Shown: one piece after another, positions 24,457 to 33,014 of the stretch
Numbering within the stretch: the first letter of the stretch is position 1
Layout: every line of letters starts with the position of its first letter
NCBI RefSeq assembly: GCF_001439635.1
Contig: NZ_LMBZ01000014.1
Coordinates: 1,467 to 65,466, forward strand
Reading direction: 5' to 3'
Source of the DNA: Solibacillus cecembensis
GTDB taxonomy: Bacteria > Bacillota > Bacilli > Bacillales_A > Planococcaceae
DNA length: 64,000 nucleotides
Notes under the pieces: generated by a model
Seen by the model: the letters and a program-made list of their open reading frames with translations, nothing else
Database searches by the model: none
Told to the model about the DNA's origin: nothing
Program-made: the position numbers and the translations under genes

Positions 24457-24502
24457 AAAGGCATGGGTAGCAATTAATTTTGCTCCTCATGCCTTTTGTT
24501 TT
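24457..24502 (+). terminator. bidirectional terminator trmL / spo0M
   Basis: AAAGGCATG...CATGCCTTTTG with an inner AGCAA/TTGCT pairing, then TTTT. It serves trmL and, read on the other strand, probably convergent spo0M. Confidence 0.8.
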
Positions 24503-25268
24503 AACGCATTTTATTTTCAATTGCTTGAGAGATCTTTGCTGAAATATTATCATTTTCAAATAATGTTAAGCGGATAAAACTTTCATCCATATCGAAAGCT
24601 TCAGATAAGAAACTGCCTAAACCACGGGCACGGCGATCCACTTGCAATAAAATTTCCACGGATTTTGATGATTGATTTAAGAAAATTACTTCAAGTTCGT
24701 CTAGATACCGGCGATACGTGTTATTCGTCGGTGTAAATTCAAATTCTTGTACAATCGGCGTGCGGTTGCGTAAAGAGTTTGGCGCTTGCTCATTATCTAC
24801 TTTGCGAAGACGGAAACCCATATTTTGAATAGCAGATAATACGCTACTAGCCAAACGTGTAGGTTGGATATCGATAAAATCCTTATCTGTTGGGTCAACT
24901 GCATTTTTAATATCTAAGCCTGTATGGATCCAAACGCGGGATTGTCCAGTTGTCACAGGAATAGCTGCTGGTAATTCAAAAGAGAATGGGATTTCGCGTT
25001 TTTCATTTGGTTGGATTGTAAAGGGTTCATTAATTTTATAATTCATTAATACCGCATTGTCCGTAACTTTTTTATCGTTAATTTCACGCGTGAAGTTCGT
25101 ATATAAAGATAAATAAATCGCATCAGTTTGCTGCTCGATATTGCCCCCGACGATCTCAACAATACCTGTAATATTTTCGTTAATTGTATAGCTTGACTTA
25201 TGCAGCTTGGTATCCACCGTTGTTGCTCCGATACCAACACTTGCTAAAACTTTATTAAAAAGTGACAA
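24501..25268 (-). CDS. spo0M: sporulation-control protein Spo0M
   Basis: A 255-residue arrestin-like beta protein. The features are the amino end SLFNKVLASVGIGATTVDTKL, two beta-sandwich halves and the ending QAIENKMR, as in Spo0M. In B. subtilis it affects sporulation initiation and cell-division/cytoskeleton contacts. The start is TTG with TTGGAGG eight bases upstream. It is monocistronic. Confidence 0.9.
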   Translation of the reverse strand: MSLFNKVLASVGIGATTVDTKLHKSSYTINENITGIVEIVGGNIEQQTDAIYLSLYTNFTREINDKKVTDNAVLMNYKINEPFTIQPNEKREIPFSFELPAAIPVTTGQSRVWIHTGLDIKNAVDPTDKDFIDIQPTRLASSVLSAIQNMGFRLRKVDNEQAPNSLRNRTPIVQEFEFTPTNNTYRRYLDELEVIFLNQSSKSVEILLQVDRRARGLGSFLSEAFDMDESFIRLTLFENDNISAKISQAIENKMR

Positions 25269-25349
25269 AAAAATTCCTCCAATCAGTCTAATTACATTTA
25301 TATACGGTGATTGGAGGAAAAGGTTTCAGAAACTTTTTATTCAAATCAA

Positions 25350-26237
25350 TTATTCGCCATCAAATGTGAAAATGATACGTAAGCCGTTTGGATCAATGGT
25401 AGAAAATGCTTGTTGTCCACCGAATTTTGGCGCGGCTTCGTAAGTTTCAACGTGATAGCCATTTGTTTCTAAGTCTTGTTTTACTTTAGCGGCAGCTTGT
25501 CCATCATTTAATACGATAGTAAATGAATTTAAGCCAACCATGTTTAATGTAGGAGCTTGTCCATTAGCACTTTGCCATGTGTTTAACCCAAAATGATGGT
25601 GATATTGACCTGTTGAAATGAATAATGCTTGAGCTCCGTAACGCGCAACAACATGATAGCCTAATACATTTGTATAAAAAGCTTCAGATTTTGCAAGATT
25701 AGCTACGGATAGGTGAACGTGACCCATTACCGTATCTTTAGGGAGTCCATCCCATTGTTTATCTGCTTCTGCTAAAATTGGTTGGAAGTTGAGATGATCT
25801 GTCGTCATTTGTACGGAACCATCTACGTTCCAAGTCCACTCAGATTCATCGCGGTCCACATAAATTTCAATGCCATTTCCATCGGGATCATTTAAATATA
25901 GTGCTTCTGAAACATGATGATCAGATGCGCCAAGACGAACATTTAAATCAACAAAATGCTGAACGATGTTTCCTAAATCTTTACGAGTGGGTAATAGTAA
26001 AGCAAGGTGGTAAAGTCCCGTGAAGCCATCGCGTAAAGGCTGCGCATTTTGTACTTCTACTAAAGAAACTAAACTTGTTTTGCCATCGACTGTTAAATAT
26101 GCTGTATCGGTAGTTTGCTCAAGTATTTTAAAGCCGATAATAGTTGTGTAATATTCGATAGAACGTGCCAAATTCGAAACTTTTAATTGGACATGTGATG
26201 TGTACATGTTTGGTTTTTTATGAAAATGTTTTTGCAT
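25350..26237 (-). CDS. VOC-family ring-cleavage dioxygenase (CatE-like)
   Basis: A 295-residue two-module vicinal-oxygen-chelate protein. Module 1 (about 10-125) contains SLARSIEYYTTIIGF-like strands and DPDGNGIEIYVDR. Module 2 (about 170-290) contains MGHVHLSVANL, YHHHFGLNTW and DPNGLRIIF. The His/Glu pattern is that of catechol-2,3-dioxygenase CatE and its MhqA/MhqO-type relatives, which open quinols or catechols in electrophile stress. No MhqR-type repressor is adjacent. AAAGGAGAAC precedes the ATG. Confidence 0.85.
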   Translation of the reverse strand: MQKHFHKKPNMYTSHVQLKVSNLARSIEYYTTIIGFKILEQTTDTAYLTVDGKTSLVSLVEVQNAQPLRDGFTGLYHLALLLPTRKDLGNIVQHFVDLNVRLGASDHHVSEALYLNDPDGNGIEIYVDRDESEWTWNVDGSVQMTTDHLNFQPILAEADKQWDGLPKDTVMGHVHLSVANLAKSEAFYTNVLGYHVVARYGAQALFISTGQYHHHFGLNTWQSANGQAPTLNMVGLNSFTIVLNDGQAAAKVKQDLETNGYHVETYEAAPKFGGQQAFSTIDPNGLRIIFTFDGE

Positions 26238-26353
26238 GAGTAGTTCTCCTTTGAATTTAGGTTGTATTTTATAACTAACTTACTTTATGTAACTAATATA
26301 ATATATACTTTTAAAAAAATCAAATCAAAAATTCAAAAGTTATTTTTAACAAC

Positions 26354-26390
26354 AAAAAAGACAATCGCAATTAGTTACGATTGTCCTTTT
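26354..26390 (-). terminator. terminator of 31-aa membrane peptide gene
   Basis: AAAAGACAATCG pairs with CGATTGTCCTTTT; the minus strand continues with T residues. It separates the small gene from the dioxygenase gene. Confidence 0.8.
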
Positions 26391-26411
26391 GTGAAAGCTA
26401 ATCAATTATAA

Positions 26412-26507
26412 TTAGTTTTCTTTTGAGAATGGTTTGCCGTCATAACCAGCAGTGAAGATTGCAGTTAAAAATGCTACGCAAATACCCAAAATTAAAATTA
26501 ATCTCAT
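26412..26507 (-). CDS. single-TM small protein (31 aa)
   Basis: GAGGAGGATTCTTCC precedes the ATG, an excellent ribosome-binding site. The peptide is MRLILILGICVAFLTAIFTA followed by a short polar tail (GYDGKPFSKEN): one membrane segment with a charged end. It has its own terminator. I do not recognise the family. Confidence 0.65.
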   Translation of the reverse strand: MRLILILGICVAFLTAIFTAGYDGKPFSKEN

Positions 26508-26643
26508 GGAAGAATCCTCCTCATGTTTATACTATTTCTCTAATCAGTATAGCTTAAACTATTTTGATTTACTACCTAATATTGTGGCAGAAATGGTTCG
26601 AAAAAGAAAAAAATGGGAACATTAATAGTAGGGAGGCGGTACT

Positions 26644-26814
26644 ATGAAAAATCAAGATGATATTGTAAATGGCAATATGGCGAATACATTAGAGGAATTA
26701 AAAATGCTTGGAAAACAAATGGAGCATATGCGAGATGAGCAACAATTAGAAGAACATAATCGTATACCAGATCCGCAACAATTTGATAATGAAGAGAAGA
26801 CGAAAGAAAAATAA
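26644..26814 (+). CDS. small acidic helical protein (56 aa)
   Basis: AGGGAGGCGGTACT precedes the ATG. The product is hydrophilic and helical (NTLEELKMLGKQMEHMRDEQ) and ends in charged residues. A strong terminator follows within five bases, which supports a real monocistronic gene. Function unknown. Confidence 0.65.
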   Translation: MKNQDDIVNGNMANTLEELKMLGKQMEHMRDEQQLEEHNRIPDPQQFDNEEKTKEK

Positions 26815-26816
26815 GG

Positions 26817-26858
26817 AAGAGCAGCGCATCGGTTTAGTACTAATGCGCCGCTCTTTTT
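26817..26858 (+). terminator. terminator of 56-aa gene
   Basis: AGAGCAGCGCAT pairs with ATGCGCCGCTCT (one mismatch), followed by TTTTT. Confidence 0.85.
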
Positions 26859-26893
26859 ATGTTAAAACCTTATCCAATCACCTAATGGGTTAA

Positions 26894-28507
26894 TCAAAGT
26901 GGTACTTCATAATCTTTTAAGTCTTCACGCAGCTTGGCTTTTAAAAATTTCCCAACGGATGTTTTTGGAATGTCGTTTAAGAAAACGACATCATCCGGTA
27001 GCCACCATTTCGCAAAATCACTTTCAAGATGCGCGATTAACTCTTCTTTTGTTGCATGTGCATCTGCTTTTAATACAACACATGCAAGTGGACGTTCTTG
27101 CCATTTTGGGTGTGGTACCGCGATAACGGCTGCTTCAAAAACAGCTGGGTGGGACATGAGGGCATTTTCTAAATCCACCGAAGAAATCCACTCGCCACCG
27201 GATTTAATTAAATCTTTTGTACGATCTGTAATTTTAATGTATCCGTCTTTTGTTAGGACGGCGATATCTCCTGTATAGAGCCAGCCATCACGGAACGCCT
27301 CATTTGTACGTTCATCCTTATAATATTCAGAAGCAATCCAAGGACCGCGAATTCGTAGTTCACCCATCGTTTGCCCATCCCATGGAACTGGACCATTTTC
27401 ATTCACGACATCTGTCTCAATTAAGGTAGAAGTTAAACCTTGTGTTACTCGTAAATCTAATAGTTCATCTGCTGAGTAATTGTCCATTTCAGATGTTGGG
27501 TGTGACATACTTACTAACGGCGAAGTTTCAGTCATGCCATATGCATTTACATATGGAACGCCTAATTTTTCATTAAATGCATGAATTAATCCTTTTGGTG
27601 AAGCGGAACCACCAGAAATAATTTGGCGAATAGACGATAAATCACGTGCCTGTTTTTCTTGTTCCGCAAGTACGCCAAGCCAAATTGTTGGAACACCAGC
27701 AGCAAGCGTCACTTTTTCTTGTTCCATTAAGTCGAGCAGTAAGGCTGGTGTAAACATAGGTCCTGGTAGTACAAGATTTGCGCCATAGTTAATGGCAGCA
27801 AAAGGTAAGCCCCATGCATTGACATGGAACATAGGCACCACTGGTAATGCAACATCATTTTCCTTGAGCGCAAAGGATTCGGCAAGGCCAAGCGCGATAC
27901 TATGGAGTACAATACTGCGATGTGTATAAATAACACCTTTAGGCATACCTGTTGTTGCAGATGTATAGCACATACCTGCTTGCGTGTATTCATCAATATC
28001 TTCAGGAAACTCGAAATTTTCATCGGCTTCTTGAAGTAGTTGTTCATAGTTATACACATTTGGGAAACTAGATGTTGGGACTTCTAAACTGTCGCCCATT
28101 ATGACAATATGTTTCACCGATTTTAAGTGCGCTAAAGCAGGCTCAACTAATGGAAATAGATCTTCATCGATTAATAAAATTTCATCTTCAGCATGATTAA
28201 TGATGTACACAATATGCTCCGGGGCTAAACGAATATTAATGGTGTGTAAAATAGCACCACTACATGGGATCGCAAAATAAGCTTCTAAATGACGATGGTG
28301 ATTCCAACCGAACGTACCAACCTTTGTCCCACGTGTCATGCCCAAATTTGTCAGTGCATCCGCTAAACGGCGTGTACGTTTTACGTAGTCTTTGAAAGCA
28401 ATGCGATGTGTTGTTGTTGGGCTTGTTCGTGAAATAATTTGCTTGTTTGGAAAATAACGTTCTGCACGTTTTAAAAATCCTGTCAAAACTAACTGCGTAT
28501 CCATCAT
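26894..28507 (-). CDS. long-chain fatty-acid-CoA ligase (AMP-forming)
   Basis: A 537-residue ANL-superfamily enzyme that activates a fatty acid through an acyl-adenylate. Motifs are CYTSATTGMPKGV (P-loop), VNAYGMTETSP, GWLYTGDIAVL, DRTKDLIKSGGEWIS and the catalytic Lys in PKTSVGKFLK. It is close in style to medium/long-chain acyl-CoA ligases of Bacillales beta-oxidation. GAGGAG lies ten bases before the ATG. Acyl-chain preference cannot be read. The enoyl-CoA hydratase at 50293 may belong to the same pathway. Confidence 0.9.
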   Translation of the reverse strand: MMDTQLVLTGFLKRAERYFPNKQIISRTSPTTTHRIAFKDYVKRTRRLADALTNLGMTRGTKVGTFGWNHHRHLEAYFAIPCSGAILHTINIRLAPEHIVYIINHAEDEILLIDEDLFPLVEPALAHLKSVKHIVIMGDSLEVPTSSFPNVYNYEQLLQEADENFEFPEDIDEYTQAGMCYTSATTGMPKGVIYTHRSIVLHSIALGLAESFALKENDVALPVVPMFHVNAWGLPFAAINYGANLVLPGPMFTPALLLDLMEQEKVTLAAGVPTIWLGVLAEQEKQARDLSSIRQIISGGSASPKGLIHAFNEKLGVPYVNAYGMTETSPLVSMSHPTSEMDNYSADELLDLRVTQGLTSTLIETDVVNENGPVPWDGQTMGELRIRGPWIASEYYKDERTNEAFRDGWLYTGDIAVLTKDGYIKITDRTKDLIKSGGEWISSVDLENALMSHPAVFEAAVIAVPHPKWQERPLACVVLKADAHATKEELIAHLESDFAKWWLPDDVVFLNDIPKTSVGKFLKAKLREDLKDYEVPL

Positions 28508-28626
28508 AGTAAACCAGCTCCTCTATCATTGTTAGTCAAATAGAAAAAGTAGTACTCATGCTGAAGAATGAATTTTCTGTAAGTTAAATTATACTAAATT
28601 CTGCATTTATTTTCTAGTAAACTACG

Positions 28627-28660
28627 AAAAACCCTCCAATTTTAATTTTGGAGGGTTTTT
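28627..28660 (-). terminator. terminator of purine permease gene
   Basis: AAAAACCCTCCAA pairs perfectly with TTGGAGGGTTTTT; the signal works in either direction. Confidence 0.85.
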
Positions 28661-28683
28661 AAAAATGCGCATTACTATTGAAT

Positions 28684-29985
28684 TTAATGTGGCATGAAAA
28701 CAAGCTGAATAACGAATAAAATAGCAAATATATAAAGGAGAGGGTGAACTTTTTTCCCTTGTCCTTTAACAACTTGCAGTAAAGGATAAGAAATGAAGCC
28801 AAGCGCAATCCCGGTTGAAATACTTGCTGTTAAAGGCATCGTTAAAATAACTAAAAATGCAGGGAAAGACTCTTCGAATTTATTCCATTCAATATTTTTT
28901 ACGACACCAATCATTAAACTTCCGACAATAATTAGTGCAGGAGATGTAATGGCTGCAACACCAGAAATGGAAGCGACTAACGGTCCAAAAAATGAGGCAA
29001 TAAGAAAGAGTCCTGCAACCGTCAATGAAGTTAAGCCAGTTCGTCCGCCAGCAGCTACACCGGCTCCAGATTCTAAGAAAGCAGTTGTAGGGCTTGTTCC
29101 TAACATTGAACCAGCAGTTGTTGCGATTGAATCAGCGAGCAATGCTTTACGAGCACGAGGAAGTTTGCCGTCTTTTAAAATGCCAGCTTGCTTTGCTACC
29201 CCGATCATTGTTCCAGTCGTATCAAATAATGTTACTAAAATAAAAGAGAAAACAACGCCGTACAAACCAAATTGAACGACTTGACTAATTGCATCAACCG
29301 GATTCCAAACTAAAATGCCTTCTGGCAAATGTGGAATGGCTACAACTTTATCAATATGGAGCTGACCTGTCAGAAAGGCAACAATAGACGTTGCAATCAT
29401 TCCGATAAATAAAGCGCCATTCACATTTAACGCCATGAGAATAACTGTTACCGCTAACCCAAAGAGTGCAAGTAATACTGGACTGGAGCTTAAATCACCA
29501 AGAGCGACTAAATTCGAATCGTTTGCTACAACAATTTTAGCCATGCGAAGTCCGATAAATGCGATGAATAAACCAATCCCAGCTGTAATGGCCAACTTTA
29601 AGTTTTCTGGTATAGCTGTAATTAACTTTTCACGAAAAGGAGTTAAGCTCAGTAAAATGAAAATAATTCCGGCAATAAATACAGCTGAAAATGCTGTAAT
29701 ATAATCAATTTGTCCATTGGATGAAAGTACGACGGTATAAGTGAAATAAGCATTCAAACCCATACCAGGTGCAATAGCAATCGGGTAATTTGCAAAAATC
29801 GCTAACCAAAGGGTACCAATGACTGCTGAAATAATCGTCGCCATAAATACTTGATCAATCGGCACGCCAGCATCCGCCAAAATAATGGGATTGACCACGA
29901 TAATATAAGCCATCGTTAAAAAAGTTGTTAAACCAGCAAATAATTCTGTTTTAACGGTAGTATGATTTTCCTTCAATTTAAACAT
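28684..29985 (-). CDS. pbuG: NCS2-type purine permease (PbuG-like)
   Basis: The 433-residue protein has about 12 to 14 hydrophobic segments and AzgA/PbuG-subfamily motifs (EIFAGLTTFLTMAYI-like start, GMGLNAYF, TLFDTTGTMIGVA, GTSPTTAFLESGAG). These transporters import hypoxanthine/guanine with protons. The ATG at 29985 is chosen because AAGAAGGATTTT precedes it; the open frame runs back to 30066 without a better site. A PurR-type operator upstream supports purine control. No guanine riboswitch is visible. Confidence 0.88.
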   Translation of the reverse strand: MFKLKENHTTVKTELFAGLTTFLTMAYIIVVNPIILADAGVPIDQVFMATIISAVIGTLWLAIFANYPIAIAPGMGLNAYFTYTVVLSSNGQIDYITAFSAVFIAGIIFILLSLTPFREKLITAIPENLKLAITAGIGLFIAFIGLRMAKIVVANDSNLVALGDLSSSPVLLALFGLAVTVILMALNVNGALFIGMIATSIVAFLTGQLHIDKVVAIPHLPEGILVWNPVDAISQVVQFGLYGVVFSFILVTLFDTTGTMIGVAKQAGILKDGKLPRARKALLADSIATTAGSMLGTSPTTAFLESGAGVAAGGRTGLTSLTVAGLFLIASFFGPLVASISGVAAITSPALIIVGSLMIGVVKNIEWNKFEESFPAFLVILTMPLTASISTGIALGFISYPLLQVVKGQGKKVHPLLYIFAILFVIQLVFMPH

Positions 29986-30001
29986 AAAATCCTTCTTTCT
30001 A

Positions 30002-30044
30002 AAAACGAACATTAGTAAAAACATGTTATATATTATTCGTATTT
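30002..30044 (-). promoter_or_regulatory. PurR-type operator (two PurBoxes)
   Basis: AAAACGAACATT and, inverted, ATTATTCG place CGAA and TTCG exactly 26 bases apart, the geometry I recall for the B. subtilis pur-operon control site. One box departs from AWWWCCGAACWWT at one position and the other at two. It lies about 20-60 bases before pbuG. Confidence 0.6.
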
Positions 30045-30131
30045 TGTCCAAAAAGCAAATTTTCATGCTTATTTCTTATAGATGGAATAAAAGGTTATAA
30101 TGGAAATATTCTAATAGTTGGGGGGATTTAA

Positions 30132-30962
30132 ATGAATTTACAATCGACACGCACACTTACTAATGGTGTGGAAATGCCACTTGTAGGGTTAGGCGTATTT
30201 AAAATGACAGACAAGGAAGAAACGTTACAAGCAATTTCAACGGCACTTCAGTTAGGTTATCGTGCAATTGATACGGCAGCACTTTACTACAATGAAGAAG
30301 AGGTAGGAGAGGCGATTCGTCATTCGGGTGTAGCACGTGAAGAAATTTTTGTGACGACGAAAGTATGGAATAGCGATCAAGGCTATGACAATACGCTCCG
30401 AGCTTTTGAAACATCGTTAAAGAAGCTTAACATGGATTATGTCGATCTTTACTTAACACATTGGCCCGTTTTGGATAAACTTGAAGATACGTATCGTGCG
30501 ATTGAACGTTTGTATGATGAAAAGTTAATTCGTGTTCCGGGTGTTTCAAACCACCATGAACATCATTTGCAAACATTATTAAACAATGCAAATGTAGCGC
30601 CAATGGTCAACCAAATTGAGCTGCACCCTTATTTAAATCAAGCGCCATTACGTGCGTTTTGTAAGGAACAAAATATTGCAGTAACGGCATGGTCACCACT
30701 AGGGCGCGGCAATGTGCTGAATGATGCAACAATCCAAGCAATTGCCAAGCAGTATGAAGTGACACCAGCGCAAGTAATTTTACGTTGGCATTTACAACAG
30801 GATGTAATTATCATTCCAAAATCGGTAACACCTTCGCGCATTAAGGAAAATACGGAGCTATTCCATTTTGAATTATCTAATGAAACGATGGCACAGTTAG
30901 ATGCGCTTAATCGCGATGAACGATTTGGTCAAAACCCGGATAGTTTTAAATTTGATTTTTAA
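30132..30962 (+). CDS. aldo/keto reductase (YvgN/YtbE-like)
   Basis: A 276-residue NADPH-dependent (beta/alpha)8 barrel. The catalytic tetrad can be placed: Asp in AIDTAALYYNEE, the Tyr of the same segment, Lys in VTTKVWN and His in LYLTHWP. The phosphate-binding end is IIPKSVTPSRIKEN. B. subtilis relatives reduce glyoxal/methylglyoxal and other carbonyls. One oddity is RVPGVSNHH where the family usually has R-x-I-G-V-S-N-F. GTTGGGGGGA precedes the ATG. Confidence 0.9.
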   Translation: MNLQSTRTLTNGVEMPLVGLGVFKMTDKEETLQAISTALQLGYRAIDTAALYYNEEEVGEAIRHSGVAREEIFVTTKVWNSDQGYDNTLRAFETSLKKLNMDYVDLYLTHWPVLDKLEDTYRAIERLYDEKLIRVPGVSNHHEHHLQTLLNNANVAPMVNQIELHPYLNQAPLRAFCKEQNIAVTAWSPLGRGNVLNDATIQAIAKQYEVTPAQVILRWHLQQDVIIIPKSVTPSRIKENTELFHFELSNETMAQLDALNRDERFGQNPDSFKFDF

Positions 30963-30970
30963 TCGAACAT

Positions 30971-31008
30971 AAAAAAAGGGAGTCGCTTAATTTAGCGATT
31001 CCTTTTTT
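30971..31008 (+). terminator. bidirectional terminator akr / rluA-type gene
   Basis: AAAAAAAGGGAGTCGCT pairs with AGCGATTCCTTTTTT between convergent genes. Confidence 0.85.
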
Positions 31009-31017
31009 CATAATCAG

Positions 31018-31851
31018 TTATGCATCTTTTACAACAATAAGTTTATTTAAAAACGGATGGTCGAATTCTAGTTGGATTGCATGAAGCTCATAACCACCAT
31101 AGTTTGTTTCACGTGCGCCGTAAATAATGTCGCCAACAATTGGGTGACCTAAATGCGCCATATGCACACGAATTTGATGCGTGCGGCCTGTTTCTAATAC
31201 TAAGTGAACAACGCAAGTGCCTTTATAGCGATTGATTACCTCATAGTGCGTAACGGCGTGCTGTCCACTATCTGAAACGACACGGCGAGAGCTATGATGA
31301 CGGTCTTTACCAATTGCTGCGTTAATCTTTCCGCTGTCAGAACGAATATTGCCTTGTACTTCAGCAGCGTAAGTTCGAGTTATAGCTTTTTCTTCAATCA
31401 TACGGTCAAAAATGGATTTTGCAATCGGGTGCTTAGCAATAAGTAGCAACCCTTTCGTACCTTGATCTAAACGGTGTACGTGCTCGGCATATTGCCCGCC
31501 TTGATCTTGAATATGCTTCATCACATGGTTCATACATGTGTTCCAGTCTGATTCCTCATTCGGGTGTGTCGCCATTCCTTTAGGTTTAGAAACGATTAAG
31601 CAATGCTCATCTTCATAGCGAATCGTAACATCACAGCTGTCAGTTGGCATATAGTTTGATGTAGGCATTTCAAATGCGAAATTTAAAATTGTGCCTTTTT
31701 TTAAAGGGTCTTTCCATAGTACTGGTTCCCCATTAACTGTTACAGCTTTCGCCATGCGCAGTTCATGCACAATTTTCTTTCCTAAGCGCCAATTCGAGCG
31801 TAGTAAATCTTCTACCGTAAGTCCTTCTTGTACAACTTCATATGTGAACAT
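31018..31851 (-). CDS. RluA-family pseudouridine synthase
   Basis: The 277-residue protein has an amino-terminal S4-like RNA-binding part (about 10-75), then SKPKGMATHPNE and the catalytic Asp in HVHRLDQGTKG, and LETGRTHQIRVHMAHLGHPIVGD at the carboxy side. The target uridine in rRNA or tRNA cannot be assigned. GGAGGAAATAT precedes the ATG. Confidence 0.92.
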   Translation of the reverse strand: MFTYEVVQEGLTVEDLLRSNWRLGKKIVHELRMAKAVTVNGEPVLWKDPLKKGTILNFAFEMPTSNYMPTDSCDVTIRYEDEHCLIVSKPKGMATHPNEESDWNTCMNHVMKHIQDQGGQYAEHVHRLDQGTKGLLLIAKHPIAKSIFDRMIEEKAITRTYAAEVQGNIRSDSGKINAAIGKDRHHSSRRVVSDSGQHAVTHYEVINRYKGTCVVHLVLETGRTHQIRVHMAHLGHPIVGDIIYGARETNYGGYELHAIQLEFDHPFLNKLIVVKDA

Positions 31852-31867
31852 ATATTTCCTCCAAATG

Positions 31868-31899
31868 AAAAATCGTGCTCGGTCAAGAACACGATTTTT
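31868..31899 (-). terminator. terminator of thioredoxin/bdbC operon
   Basis: GAAAAATCGTG pairs with CACGATTTTTC, ten bases past the thioredoxin-like gene on the minus strand. Confidence 0.85.
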
Positions 31900-31908
31900 C
31901 TAGTTTTC

Positions 31909-32379
31909 TTATTTTAATACAGTATCATTGAAAAATTGTTTTGTCGTTTCATCTGGTGCATCACCTGTTGAACGGGCATATTCTTTACCATCTTCAAAGT
32001 AAATTAATGTAGGTGTTGCTTCAAGTGCATATTTTTCCCATTGTTCTGGGTACTCAAGTACGTTTAATTGATTTACTTTTACATCTAATTCTTCTGCGAT
32101 TTTCATTAGTTTCGGTGTATAGTTTTTGCAGTGTGAACATTCCGGACTAAAGAAGTAGCCCACAACCCCTTCACCAGACTCAATTTTTTTAGCTAATTCA
32201 TCCGGTAAAATAATATTTTGATAGTTTTTATCGCTTAATTGATCAATTGTAGATTGTTTTAAATCTTTTGTTCCGTATGGATTGTCTTTTAATTTTTCTT
32301 CGTTTGACATATTTGTTAGGACAATAATGGCAACGAATAAAATAACGATAATCCCACCGAATAGGGCTAATTTTTTCAT
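31909..32379 (-). CDS. membrane-anchored thioredoxin-like protein
   Basis: The 156-residue protein has one amino-terminal membrane anchor (5-23) and a thioredoxin fold outside the cell. The redox motif is C81-S-H-C84 in YFFSPECSHCKNY, and the cis-Pro is in ALEATPTLIYF. It follows the DsbB-like gene by one base, so the two should form an oxidase/thiol-oxidoreductase pair like BdbA/BdbB or BdbD/BdbC. It likely oxidises exported proteins. Confidence 0.88.
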   Translation of the reverse strand: MKKLALFGGIIVILFVAIIVLTNMSNEEKLKDNPYGTKDLKQSTIDQLSDKNYQNIILPDELAKKIESGEGVVGYFFSPECSHCKNYTPKLMKIAEELDVKVNQLNVLEYPEQWEKYALEATPTLIYFEDGKEYARSTGDAPDETTKQFFNDTVLK

Positions 32380-32380
32380 T

Positions 32381-32806
32381 TTATTTTTCCTCCTTGATTA
32401 CTTTTAACATGTAAAAACTAAGTGCTGCGATTAATACGAAAGCAGTTAGTGCTAAAAACGGAATGGTAATAAAGCCAAGCCAGTTAATATAATAACCTGT
32501 ACATGGTACTTGTCCACATGATGGTGCACTATCTTGCAAGAACGTGATTTTTTGTATGCCGTAGTGATATAAAGACGTTGCAGCGCCGATACATGCAAAT
32601 ACAGCAGTTGTTAATGCGATTTTAGCATTTTTTTGTATGATCGCAATGGTAGAAACAAGGACAATTGGGTACATAATAATGCGTTGATACCAGCAAAGTT
32701 CACAAGGTACGTAGCTTCGAATTTCAGAAAAATACAGAGAGCCAAGTGTAGCCGTTAGTGCAACAACCCAAATCATTAGTAGGGCATTTTCTAGTTTTTT
32801 TGTCAT
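32381..32806 (-). CDS. bdbC: disulfide oxidoreductase BdbC (DsbB family)
   Basis: A 141-residue, four-helix membrane protein. The two Cys pairs of DsbB are present: C35/C38 in VPCELCWYQR and C97/C102 in APSCGQVPC. It passes electrons from the thioredoxin-like partner to quinone. The ATG at 32806 follows TAGGAGTCTGTTT; an upstream in-frame ATG at 32827 lacks a site. Confidence 0.92.
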   Translation of the reverse strand: MTKKLENALLMIWVVALTATLGSLYFSEIRSYVPCELCWYQRIIMYPIVLVSTIAIIQKNAKIALTTAVFACIGAATSLYHYGIQKITFLQDSAPSCGQVPCTGYYINWLGFITIPFLALTAFVLIAALSFYMLKVIKEEK

Positions 32807-33014
32807 AAACAGACTCCTAATATTCAATTTAACCCTATTTTATTATAGTTTGAATTCGAAAAGAAGTAAATTGTTAAGATTAGTGGATAGAACTAAAAAA
32901 GAAAATAATTTACTAATCCCCAACATTCATTCAAAAGTATGAGGAAGAAAGCGATGCATCAGAGAAATGCTCAATGTTATGATAAAGGAAATAGAATAAA
33001 GGGCGGAATTCGAA

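Noticed and set aside
28684..30131. Guanine riboswitch upstream of the purine permease
   Set aside because: The conserved three-way-junction core is absent; inverted PurBoxes explain the region better.
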